Assembly (NCBI GenBank): GCA_017427625.1
Contig: JAFRSL010000217.1
Span: forward strand, 1 to 5,585
Length of the DNA stretch: 5,585 nt
Direction of reading: 5' to 3'
Origin: Synergistaceae bacterium
Lineage (GTDB): Bacteria; Synergistota; Synergistia; Synergistales; Aminobacteriaceae
Positions 1-5,585 of this stretch are shown in pieces. The notes below the pieces were generated by a model that was given only the letters and a program-made list of their open reading frames with translations, ran no database searches and was not told the origin of the DNA. How positions within the stretch are numbered: the stretch's first letter is position 1; each line of letters opens with the position of its first letter. A program made the translations under genes and the position numbers.

Positions 1-618
1 ACAGGAGGGCTTCAGAGCCACTTTGCGGGCGTGATAAAGAACGCGATCTACGTCAACAAAGAAGGCAAGCGTTTCGTCGAGGAGAGCGGAAGAAGGGACG
101 TAATCTCAAACGCAACGATCGCGCAGACGGGTCAGGTAATGTACTCGATATTCGACAGCGAGGGCGGTTTCTATGCAGGCGTTAAAGAGCTTCCTCCGGC
201 CGAACTTGAGAATCTGACGAGCAAAGGCTACCTCTATGTCGGGGACTCGCTTGAGGACTTGGCGAAGAAGGTCGGAATTGACGCTGACGGTCTGAAAGCT
301 ACGGTTGCGAGGTACAATGAGCTTGTCGCGGCTGGAAAGGATACGGACTTCGAGAAAGACGAGGTTGAGCTTCCAATCGCAAAGGCACCGTTCTACTGCG
401 CTCCGTTGTCGCCGACGCTTCATCACACTATGGGCGGACTCAAGATTAACACGGAGGCTCAGGTTTTGAGAGAAGACGGGAGTGTTATTCCGGGACTTTA
501 CGCGGCTGGTGAGGTTACGGGCGGCATTCACGGGTCGAACAGAGTCGGTGGTAACGCGCTGACGGACTGCGTTGTCTTCGGGCGTATCGCTGGTAAGAAC
601 GCGGCTGAAGGCAAGTAG
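1..618 (+). CDS. Fumarate reductase / flavocytochrome c family FAD-dependent oxidoreductase, C-terminal part (5' end outside window)
   Basis: The frame is open from base 1 to a TAG stop, giving 205 residues. The GTG at base 31 is an internal valine codon, not a start, since conserved sequence continues upstream of it. It matches the C-terminal half of soluble fumarate-reductase-type flavoproteins (FAD_binding_2 family). Visible landmarks are VNKEGKRFVEE (residues 18-28 of the fragment), GRRD (30-33), HHTMGG (141-146) and GLYAAGEVTGGIHGSNRVGGNA with the FAD-binding tail. By comparison with Shewanella Fcc3, Arg32, His142 and Arg181 correspond to the catalytic proton-donor arginine and the substrate-binding histidine and arginine, so the fragment looks catalytically intact. 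Such enzymes reduce fumarate, or related enoates such as urocanate, methacrylate or aconitate; the substrate cannot be fixed from this part. Any haem or FMN-binding domain and the export signal would lie upstream. It converges on the citrate-lyase-type operon. Confidence 0.9.
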   Translation, partial: TGGLQSHFAGVIKNAIYVNKEGKRFVEESGRRDVISNATIAQTGQVMYSIFDSEGGFYAGVKELPPAELENLTSKGYLYVGDSLEDLAKKVGIDADGLKATVARYNELVAAGKDTDFEKDEVELPIAKAPFYCAPLSPTLHHTMGGLKINTEAQVLREDGSVIPGLYAAGEVTGGIHGSNRVGGNALTDCVVFGRIAGKNAAEGK

Positions 619-654
619 GGAAGGACTGATAATCCTTCGGACTGTGAAAAATGT

Positions 655-688
655 AAATCCCCTTGTCTTTAACGGCAGGGGGATTTTT
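655..688. terminator. Bidirectional intrinsic terminator between convergent genes
   Basis: Bases 655-667 pair with 674-686 in a 13-bp stem, with two G-T pairs, around a six-base loop (TTTAAC). On the plus strand the stem runs into five T's (684-688). On the minus strand the reading out of the stem is also T-rich (complement of the A-rich stretch 646-657). It lies 36 bases past the flavoprotein stop and just before the lactonase stop codon, which is where a shared terminator for two convergent genes is expected. A smaller 6-bp hairpin (620-625 with 633-638) directly after the flavoprotein stop has no T-run and is probably incidental. Confidence 0.8.
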
Positions 689-696
689 GTTGCTAT

Positions 697-1731
697 TTAT
701 CCGAATATCACGCAGACAGGGCTCTCAGTCTCGACAGCTTTTCCCGAAGCTGAGAATTTCCCAGCATCATCAATCGTGAAGAACGTCAGTGTATCCGTCG
801 TCTCATTCGCGGCAAGTATCCTACCTTTAGGGTCAAGTGTGATGAAGCGGGGCTGACCCCCTCCGGTCTTTATGCAGTCAGCGAACTTCAGCATACCATT
901 ATCAGGATTGACCGCGAAGCTCGTGATGCTGTCATGCTTCCTGTTCGAGACTATGACATTCCGGCAATCCTTGCTCATTATGATTCCGCTTGCCCAGCCG
1001 TCTCCCGTGTAAGTCTCAGGTAATGTCGGGAGTATCTGTCTCGGTGTCAGTGTGCCGTTATTCTGGTCGAAATCGTAGAACGTAACCGAGTAGTCCTTCT
1101 CGTTCACGCCGTAGCAGTATTTATTGTTCGCGTGGAATGCAACGTGTCTAGGCTCGGCAATCTCACGGGATTTCACGGCACATGTCTTTTCGAGCGTCCC
1201 ATTGCCGCCGTCAATCCTGAAAACGTCAACCTGACCGTATCCCGCTTTTCTTCCCTGACACGAGACAATCAGGAATTTCCCCGTATTGTCCTGCATTACC
1301 TGATGAGGGTGTGAAACTGTGCCTTCATTTTTTCCGGGCAAAGTGTAAAGCTCCTTAAGCGTCCCTAATGTTCCGTCATCGTTTCGAGGGATTACTGCCA
1401 CTGTCCCCGTCTGAAGATTCGCCACGAACACCCAGCGATTGCTCTCGTCAACAGAGAGGTGAACAGGATTAACCCCGCCCGTTGATGTAGTGTTGAGGAG
1501 AGAGATTTTGCCACTGTCCCTGTTAATCTTGAATGAGCTGATCTCGCTGAAGTCTCCGTGAACAGTGTAGAGGAAATCGCCTGTCCTGTCGAAGCATAAG
1601 TATGAAGGATTCACGAGGCCCTCAAGAGTCTGCAAAAGCTCCCAGCTCTCAGCATCGAAAACTTTTATGCCCTTTCCGCGCGCGTTGCGTTCCTTTGTCG
1701 TCCTGCAACCAACGTAAGCAAACTTCTTCAT
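697..1731 (-). CDS. Lactonase family protein (6-phosphogluconolactonase-type seven-bladed beta-propeller)
   Basis: The protein has 344 residues from the ATG at 1731, typical of the Pgl/YbhE-type lactonase family (Lactonase, PF10282), which also includes carboxy-cis,cis-muconate lactonizing enzymes. Family landmarks in order are YVGCRT at the N-terminus, NPSYL (41-45), NPVHL (88-92), HPHQV (141-145), EPRHVAFH (193-200), a VSNRKHDSITSFAV blade strand (261-274), GGQPRFITLDPKGR (290-303) and a terminal SPVCVIFG. Aspartate- and glycine-rich turns recur about every 45-50 residues, as in propeller blades. There is no signal peptide, so it should be cytoplasmic. A GTG three codons upstream (1740) could also be a start, but that GTG lies inside the likely ribosome site. 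It is the last gene of the operon, directly behind the carrier gene. The family hydrolyses sugar or organic-acid lactones; the substrate here is unknown, and a link to citrate-type metabolism is only inferred from position. Confidence 0.88.
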   Translation of the reverse strand: MKKFAYVGCRTTKERNARGKGIKVFDAESWELLQTLEGLVNPSYLCFDRTGDFLYTVHGDFSEISSFKINRDSGKISLLNTTSTGGVNPVHLSVDESNRWVFVANLQTGTVAVIPRNDDGTLGTLKELYTLPGKNEGTVSHPHQVMQDNTGKFLIVSCQGRKAGYGQVDVFRIDGGNGTLEKTCAVKSREIAEPRHVAFHANNKYCYGVNEKDYSVTFYDFDQNNGTLTPRQILPTLPETYTGDGWASGIIMSKDCRNVIVSNRKHDSITSFAVNPDNGMLKFADCIKTGGGQPRFITLDPKGRILAANETTDTLTFFTIDDAGKFSASGKAVETESPVCVIFG

Positions 1732-1735
1732 GTCA

Positions 1736-1742
1736 ATCACCT
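1736..1742 (-). promoter_or_regulatory. Ribosome binding site of the lactonase gene, overlapping the carrier stop codon
   Basis: On the minus strand AGGTGAT uses the last two bases of the carrier's TAG stop and lies four bases before the ATG at 1731. It matches the AGGUGAU part of the extended anti-SD complement, so it favours the ATG at 1731 over the GTG at 1740. The overlap implies translational coupling of the lactonase to the carrier. Confidence 0.6.
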
Positions 1743-2997
1743 AGCTGAACAGCTTGAATCCGCCGAGCAATGCGAATATCACCACGACCATGACGACCAT
1801 GAATGACGTCCCGAAAAGTTTTGCGAACAATGAAGCCTGCTCCTTATCCGATGCGTTAGTCTCCTGAGTGTATGACGCAAGAACTAGGCTTCCTCCTGTC
1901 GAAAGAGGGCTTATCCCGGCAACACATGCCGCAGCAACAATCGACACTATCATTTGCAGGGCCGTAACATTCCCGCCGACATTTGCGACAATATCCGGCA
2001 CCGTGGGTATGAGCGTTGGGAATACGACCCCGTTTGCCGAACTGAACCACGACATTATTCCTGCGGTGAGGCCGATTATCGGGGTTGCTGTGGTCTCGTT
2101 CATCATTGAGGCCAGTATGCTTGCGAGAAGGTCAATTCCTCCCATCGCTTTCGTTACGGTCATCAGGACGTTCACACCGCAAATCAGTATCAACACGCTC
2201 CAAGGGACCAGCTTCATGGCTGCTTTCTCGTTGACGATTCCCATGAGCATGAGAATTAGCGCGAGCATGAACGAAATCAATCCCACATCATATTGGAAGC
2301 CGACGACGAGGATTATCATAGCCAGAAGAGCGAGGGTGCAGATTTTCTGTGAACCATTGAACGCGGGAATGACTCCTGTTGAGACCGACGAATCACTCCT
2401 CAGCTTGTAGCCCCCGTAAACGATATAGAGAACCACAGCGCAAATGAAGTTCACGACACTTACACCGATGAAGACGGGCATGTCGAGTCCTGTGATGTTC
2501 GCGCCGGCAGTGAGATCCCTGACGAGTATTCCCGTCAATGCTATGGGGCTTGCTGTTCCTCCGACAGCTCCGAGAATTGCCATGCCTCCCATGAGAATTG
2601 GGCTTGCGTTCATCTGCACGGAAAGTGAGACTGCGAAGATTATCATTACCGCCTGAACTGAGATTGCCCCCGGCCCTGCCGCTGAGAGAATGAATGATGC
2701 CGCGTAGATTATCACGGGTATCAGGAACGTCTTTGTCCCAACGAGTGAGACTATTTTCTTCGACAGAAGCTCAAGGGTGTTGTTCTCCTGCAAAAGACTG
2801 AAGAAGAACATCGTCCCCAGAAGAGTCAGGAAGAGATTTCCGGGAAAGCCTCCGAGAATTGTGCGTGTCGGGACATTTCCGATTCTTCCGAGTATGAACG
2901 CAAGTCCCAAGCAGACAAGCCCGACATTCATCTTCCTAACGAAGCCAAGCACTATTGCCGCAAGAAGAAATATTAACGCTACGACTGCAAGATTCAT
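1741..2997 (-). CDS. MatC-type dicarboxylate carrier (ion transporter superfamily permease)
   Basis: This 418-residue, very hydrophobic protein has about ten to twelve predicted membrane segments, for example near residues 2-20, 55-70, 89-107, 134-155, 173-195, 217-254, 265-282, 342-362 and 392-416. The N-terminal third, with GGFPGNLFLTLLG (49-61), the following aromatic segment and the ENN motif (71-73), resembles the MatC_N family of malonate/dicarboxylate carriers. Two Gly/Ser/Pro-rich stretches, GGTASPIALTGI (146-157) and AGISPLSTGGSLVLA (360-374), look like the paired re-entrant substrate loops of this two-fold-repeat superfamily, and length fits. The ATG at 2997 has a strong ribosome site at 3005-3010. 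It lies between citF and the lactonase gene, so import of the operon's carboxylate substrate is the obvious inference. Citrate-lyase operons more often carry CitS, CitM, CitP or CitT-type carriers. The cation coupled (Na+ or H+) cannot be read from the sequence. Confidence 0.8.
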   Translation of the reverse strand: MNLAVVALIFLLAAIVLGFVRKMNVGLVCLGLAFILGRIGNVPTRTILGGFPGNLFLTLLGTMFFFSLLQENNTLELLSKKIVSLVGTKTFLIPVIIYAASFILSAAGPGAISVQAVMIIFAVSLSVQMNASPILMGGMAILGAVGGTASPIALTGILVRDLTAGANITGLDMPVFIGVSVVNFICAVVLYIVYGGYKLRSDSSVSTGVIPAFNGSQKICTLALLAMIILVVGFQYDVGLISFMLALILMLMGIVNEKAAMKLVPWSVLILICGVNVLMTVTKAMGGIDLLASILASMMNETTATPIIGLTAGIMSWFSSANGVVFPTLIPTVPDIVANVGGNVTALQMIVSIVAAACVAGISPLSTGGSLVLASYTQETNASDKEQASLFAKLFGTSFMVVMVVVIFALLGGFKLFS

Positions 2998-3004
2998 GAT
3001 TATT

Positions 3005-3010
3005 CTCCTT
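3005..3010 (-). promoter_or_regulatory. Ribosome binding site of the MatC-type carrier gene
   Basis: AAGGAG on the minus strand lies seven bases before the ATG at 2997, which is ideal spacing and supports that start. It lies about 20 bases downstream of the palindromic element, so the element does not interrupt it. Confidence 0.75.
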
Positions 3011-3030
3011 TCGTTGTCATAAGAATAACG

Positions 3031-3128
3031 ACCCCACCCTGCCCTCCCCTTGCGCAGGGGAGGTTTTTATGTCGCCCCTGAGAAGGGGAGATGTCAGCTT
3101 GACTGACAGAGGGGTATTCAGGTGGGGT
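3031..3128. repeat. Palindrome-rich intergenic element (REP/MITE-like) inside the operon
   Basis: About 98 bases are bounded by a terminal inverted repeat: 3031-3041 (ACCCCACCCTG) pairs with 3119-3128 (CAGGTGGGGT) as ten base pairs with one bulged C at 3039. Inside are three hairpins: 3043-3050 with 3056-3063 (8 bp, loop TGCGC), 3075-3079 with 3084-3088 (5 bp, loop GAGA), and 3092-3097 with 3103-3108 (6 bp, loop CTTGA). I see no coding sequence and no clear target-site duplication. The architecture resembles small dispersed palindromic repeats common in gut anaerobes, but its copy number in this genome cannot be known from one window. In the citEF-to-carrier transcript it would fold into a compact structure that could affect mRNA processing or stability (inference). 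Confidence 0.65.
3043..3068 (+). terminator. Terminator-like hairpin pointing against the operon
   Basis: An 8-bp GC-rich stem (3043-3050 with 3056-3063) is followed immediately by five T's (3064-3068) on the plus strand. Read on the minus strand, the hairpin is followed by G-rich sequence with no T-run, so it should not stop operon transcription from citF into the carrier gene. No plus-strand gene precedes it, so if active it would only end antisense transcripts. It is the left half of the palindromic element and may be a structural part of that rather than a dedicated terminator. Confidence 0.4.
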
Positions 3129-3136
3129 GTCAGCTT
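3092..3136. repeat. Nine-base direct repeat (TGTCAGCTT) at the element's right edge and citF stop
   Basis: TGTCAGCTT occurs at 3092-3100 inside the element and again at 3128-3136, where its last two bases are part of the citF TAA stop codon (3135-3137 on the plus strand as TTA). The spacing is 36 bases. It suggests that element sequence reaches, or has been duplicated up to, the 3' end of citF. Chance is possible at this length. Confidence 0.45.
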
Positions 3137-4718
3137 AGAGTATTACTTCCTCGCCCTCAGCGTTGACATCAAGGGGCTTGATTTTCCTCACGACGTCGAG
3201 AATAGTCCCGTCCCTCGCCTCAACGACCGCTACAACTTTGTCTTCCCACTGCAATTTCTCAGGCGTTCCAACGAGCGAATAAGCCTTGTCCTTCAGCCAC
3301 TCAATGCTAACGTGTTCGATTCCAGCCTTGTCGAGAGCCTCGATTATGTCCGGCCTCAATGGGTTGACCGCGATACCGTAGTCCGTAACGAGAACATCAA
3401 CGCAGTCGCCCGGAGTCGTAACAGTAACAACTTCCTCGCATACAGTGGCCATTCTCCCGCGTGTCAATGGCGTAACGATGATGCAGCACTTTGAACCCGC
3501 CGCTGTGTCAGGGTGTCCGCCGGGTGCGCCGCGTAAAATTCCGTCCGAACCTGTGATTACGTTGACGTTGAACTTCGTATCGATCTCAAGCGCGGCAAGA
3601 ACAACATAGTCCAGCTTGTTGACATATGCGCCCTTGTTTCCGGCATTGGCGTACTCGCTGAGTGAGATTTCATGATGACCGGGAGTTTTGAAGATGTGAG
3701 CCGCCGCCCCTGTGTCGAAGTCCTGAGTATCGAGAATGTGCCTGACAAATCCCTTGTCCATGAGGTCGCAGATTGCCTTTGACGTTCCGCCGAGAGCAAA
3801 GCTCATCTTTATGTTCCTCTCGCGCATATGTTCCTCAAGAAATCTGTTGACCGCAAGTGAAGGCCCGCCCACGCCCGTCTGGAATGAGAAGCCGTCCTTG
3901 AAGTAGGGTGTTGCCGCGATCACTGCCGCCGCGTTCTTCGCCATCATTAACTCGCGGGGATTGTCGGTCATTCTTGCTTCTTTCGTTGCGATTTTGGTAG
4001 CGTCTCCGATTTCGTCAACAACAACTACAGCGTCAACGTCAATCGCTGATACTGACGACGGAAGATTCGGGAAGTCAACCAAAGTGTCAGTAACAACGAT
4101 CGTGTGGTCAGCATAATGTGCGTCATGAGTACCGAAGCCCATTGAGCCGAAGTTATTTTTACCGCCGACACCTGATGAGTTTCCGCAGCAGTCTGAACTT
4201 GCCGCCGCTAGAAACGCTATGTCAATGTGAACTTCTCCGGCCTCAACCGCTCTGGGACGGCCTCCATGTGAGCGGATTATTGCGGGCTGACCGAGTTTCC
4301 CTGCTGAGATTACCTCGCCGATCCTTCCTCTAACGCCTGAAGTCTGTACCGCCGTGATTTTCCCCTGCTCTATGTAGTCGGCTATGATGTCCTGAGCGCT
4401 TCCGAGAGATGTTGCCGCGACATGTACGTCCTTTAGGCCAAGTTCTTCGACTAGCACCCTTGCCGCCATTGCCCCGACATAATCACCATTCCTTAGTTCC
4501 GTGTGAAATGAGAACGTCATACCGTCATGGGCACCGCACTTCACACAGGCTTCCTTGAGGGTTGCTACGAGTTTGTCCTCCTGAGGCTTCACGAACATTC
4601 TTGATTTCGGCGAGGCTTTCTGTACATATTTCCCGTCCTTGTAATTCTTTCCCTGATACACTTCGCGTCCGTCAACAAGAAGCTCATCAGGTATATTTCT
4701 TCCGACAGCGTTAATCAT
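3135..4718 (-). CDS. citF: Citrate lyase alpha subunit (citrate:acetyl-ACP transferase)
   Basis: The 527-residue protein matches CitF throughout. Landmarks are DGMTFSFHTELRNGDYV (65-81), TSGVRG (126-131), RSHGGR (149-154), TDNPRE (251-256), GFSFQTGVGG (276-285), FALGG (307-311), LEIDTKFNVNVITGSDG (377-393) and TDYGIAVNPLRPD (445-457). CitF moves the acyl-carrier thioester from acetyl-ACP to citrate, making citryl-ACP and acetate, in the cytoplasmic citrate lyase complex with CitE and the ACP CitD. I chose the ATG at 4718: the AGGAGG at 4729-4734 is ten bases away, whereas an upstream TTG (4727) would lie one base from it. The C-terminus extends about 13 residues past the point (around DVVRKIK) where I recall enterobacterial CitF ending. 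CitE lies 21 nt upstream, indicating cotranscription. Citramalate lyase has a homologous alpha subunit, so citramalate is an alternative substrate. Confidence 0.95.
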   Translation of the reverse strand: MINAVGRNIPDELLVDGREVYQGKNYKDGKYVQKASPKSRMFVKPQEDKLVATLKEACVKCGAHDGMTFSFHTELRNGDYVGAMAARVLVEELGLKDVHVAATSLGSAQDIIADYIEQGKITAVQTSGVRGRIGEVISAGKLGQPAIIRSHGGRPRAVEAGEVHIDIAFLAAASSDCCGNSSGVGGKNNFGSMGFGTHDAHYADHTIVVTDTLVDFPNLPSSVSAIDVDAVVVVDEIGDATKIATKEARMTDNPRELMMAKNAAAVIAATPYFKDGFSFQTGVGGPSLAVNRFLEEHMRERNIKMSFALGGTSKAICDLMDKGFVRHILDTQDFDTGAAAHIFKTPGHHEISLSEYANAGNKGAYVNKLDYVVLAALEIDTKFNVNVITGSDGILRGAPGGHPDTAAGSKCCIIVTPLTRGRMATVCEEVVTVTTPGDCVDVLVTDYGIAVNPLRPDIIEALDKAGIEHVSIEWLKDKAYSLVGTPEKLQWEDKVVAVVEARDGTILDVVRKIKPLDVNAEGEEVIL

Positions 4719-4728
4719 TTCTCTCAAT

Positions 4729-4734
4729 CCTCCT
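4729..4734 (-). promoter_or_regulatory. Ribosome binding site of citF
   Basis: A perfect AGGAGG on the minus strand sits in the 21-nt gap after the citE stop, ten bases before the ATG at 4718. It is too close to the alternative TTG at 4727 and so decides the start codon. Confidence 0.8.
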
Positions 4735-4739
4735 GACTA

Positions 4740-5585
4740 TTAAAGATCCCCGTGATACACACCGCAGGCTTTTGCGAGTGCGATGACTCTCCGTGCGTCC
4801 TCGAAGAACGGAATATCAACCATCTTCCCGTCAACCGTGTAAACTCCAACTCCTGCGTCTGCCTGTTCGTTGAATGACCTGCAAAGTTTCTCAGCGTAGG
4901 CAATCTCCTTCGGTGTCGGAGCAAACGTGTCATGAACGTACTGTATCTGCTTGGGGCTGACTATGCTTTTTCCGTCGAAGCCCATTCTCCTGTTCTGCTG
5001 GACTTCAGCTTGGAAGCCTTCCATGTCGTCAATGTTCGGCCACATCGTATCGAAGCACTGAACGTTAGCGGCTCTTGCGGCCATGAGCATGTTGCCTCTT
5101 GCGGCCATCATCTCGATACCGTCGCGCTGAATCTGTACGTGCATGGATTTCCTGAAGTCTCCTCCTGAAATTGCGCAACCGAACATTCTCGGCGATGCTG
5201 TAACTATCTCGTAAGCGTTCATGATTCCTTTGGGACTTTCGAGCGCGGCCATGAGAAGCGTCCTTCCTTCCTCGATACCAAATTCCTTTTCAGCCTTCAG
5301 AACCTCAGCTTCAACCGCGTGAACATCGTCTGCACTTTCACATTTCGCTATCCTTATTCCGTCAGCACCAGAAGCAACTACAGCGCGAATATCCTCTTTC
5401 CAGTGAGGAGTGTCGAGGCCGTTAATGCGAACGATGACTTCTGTCTTACCGTAATCAATATTCTTGACGGCGTGGTAGAGCGAGAATCTTGCGGCATCTT
5501 TCTGGTTCTCTGCTACAGCGTCCTCAAGGTCAAGGATTATTGAGTCTGAGCCGTAAATGTAAGCGTCTTTGATGAGGCCGGGTCT
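4740..5585 (-). CDS. citE: Citrate lyase beta subunit (citryl-ACP lyase), N-terminus outside window
   Basis: The frame stays open from the TAA stop (4740-4742) to the right edge, giving 281 residues; about 20-25 N-terminal residues are missing relative to the usual near-300. An ATG at 5252 is internal, because conserved sequence continues upstream of it. It matches CitE of the HpcH/HpaI aldolase superfamily (TIM barrel). Visible motifs are ILDLEDAV (17-24 of the fragment), VIVRINGLD (50-58), LMAALESPKGI (111-121) with the expected metal-binding Glu116, GGDF (141-144) with the presumed second metal ligand Asp143, and FDGKSIVSPKQI (203-214). CitE cleaves citryl-ACP to oxaloacetate and acetyl-ACP with Mg2+. 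In E. coli the stretch before the metal Asp reads GAED; here it is SGGD, losing the glutamate. It precedes citF by 21 nt; citD would be expected just upstream. Citramalyl-ACP lyase is the main alternative. Confidence 0.94.
   Translation of the reverse strand, partial: RPGLIKDAYIYGSDSIILDLEDAVAENQKDAARFSLYHAVKNIDYGKTEVIVRINGLDTPHWKEDIRAVVASGADGIRIAKCESADDVHAVEAEVLKAEKEFGIEEGRTLLMAALESPKGIMNAYEIVTASPRMFGCAISGGDFRKSMHVQIQRDGIEMMAARGNMLMAARAANVQCFDTMWPNIDDMEGFQAEVQQNRRMGFDGKSIVSPKQIQYVHDTFAPTPKEIAYAEKLCRSFNEQADAGVGVYTVDGKMVDIPFFEDARRVIALAKACGVYHGDL

Noticed and set aside
3..33. AGGAGG at 3-8 followed by GTG at 31 as a start for the flavoprotein gene
   Set aside because: The spacing is 22 bases, too far for initiation, and the family sequence continues upstream of the GTG, so this is the interior of a longer gene.
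1868..2410. A 180-codon plus-strand open frame opposite the carrier gene
   Set aside because: It is antisense to a well-matched membrane protein in the same codon register, has no family resemblance or ribosome site, and is explained by codon bias on the other strand.
3000..3020. A six-codon minus-strand mini-frame (MTTKGE) ending just before the carrier ATG, as a possible leader peptide
   Set aside because: It has no ribosome site of its own and consists of the carrier's ribosome site region; there is no attenuator-like codon pattern.
2998..3134. A promoter for the carrier gene in the citF-carrier gap
   Set aside because: Only an isolated TATTCT-like hexamer is visible near the start, with G-rich sequence where a -35 box should be, so I do not call it.
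3069..3494. A 141-codon plus-strand open frame starting in the intergenic element
   Set aside because: It runs antisense through the conserved 3' part of citF, begins inside a palindromic repeat, and shows no recognisable protein features.
4719..4727. TTG at 4727 as the citF start
   Set aside because: It lies one base from AGGAGG, too close for initiation; the ATG at 4718 has workable spacing.

Overview
The window looks like a chromosomal stretch from an anaerobic, fermenting bacterium. It carries the 3' part of a citrate-lyase-type operon, read on the minus strand, converging on the 3' end of a fumarate-reductase-type flavoprotein gene read on the plus strand. Base composition looks moderate by eye, starts are preceded by clear AGGAGG-type ribosome sites, and a palindrome-rich intergenic element is present. 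I would guess a gut or rumen anaerobe such as Synergistota or a Clostridia/Negativicutes relative. The phylum is a weak inference.

Layout: (1) 1-618, plus strand: C-terminal 205 codons of an FAD-dependent fumarate reductase / flavocytochrome c family protein. (2) 619-696: short gap with a 13-bp hairpin that can terminate transcription from both sides. (3) 5585 down to 697, minus strand, in transcription order: citE (beta subunit, 5' end outside the window), citF (alpha subunit), a MatC-type 418-residue membrane carrier, and a seven-bladed-propeller lactonase. Spacing is 21 nt between citE and citF and about 137 nt between citF and the carrier. The carrier and lactonase are separated by almost nothing: the carrier's stop codon forms part of the lactonase ribosome site. 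(4) 3031-3128: a compact element with three hairpins inside a terminal inverted repeat, sitting inside the operon between citF and the carrier.

How they may work together (inference): the carrier imports a di- or tricarboxylate, CitF exchanges the acetyl-ACP thioester onto it, and CitE cleaves the citryl-ACP-type intermediate to acetyl-ACP and an oxoacid. The oxoacid could feed reductive steps ending at a fumarate-reductase-like flavoprotein such as the convergent gene. The lactonase's place in this scheme is unknown. The ACP subunit (citD), the ligase citC and the prosthetic-group genes citX/citG are not in the window and would be expected upstream of citE (beyond 5585) or elsewhere.

No stretch over 300 bases lacks a gene. 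I found no RNA gene, CRISPR array, transposase or phage gene. The points most worth a second look are the unusual operon partners (MatC-type carrier and lactonase), the intergenic element with its reversed terminator-like hairpin, and an altered motif in CitE. I do not see convincing evidence of a wholly undescribed system.
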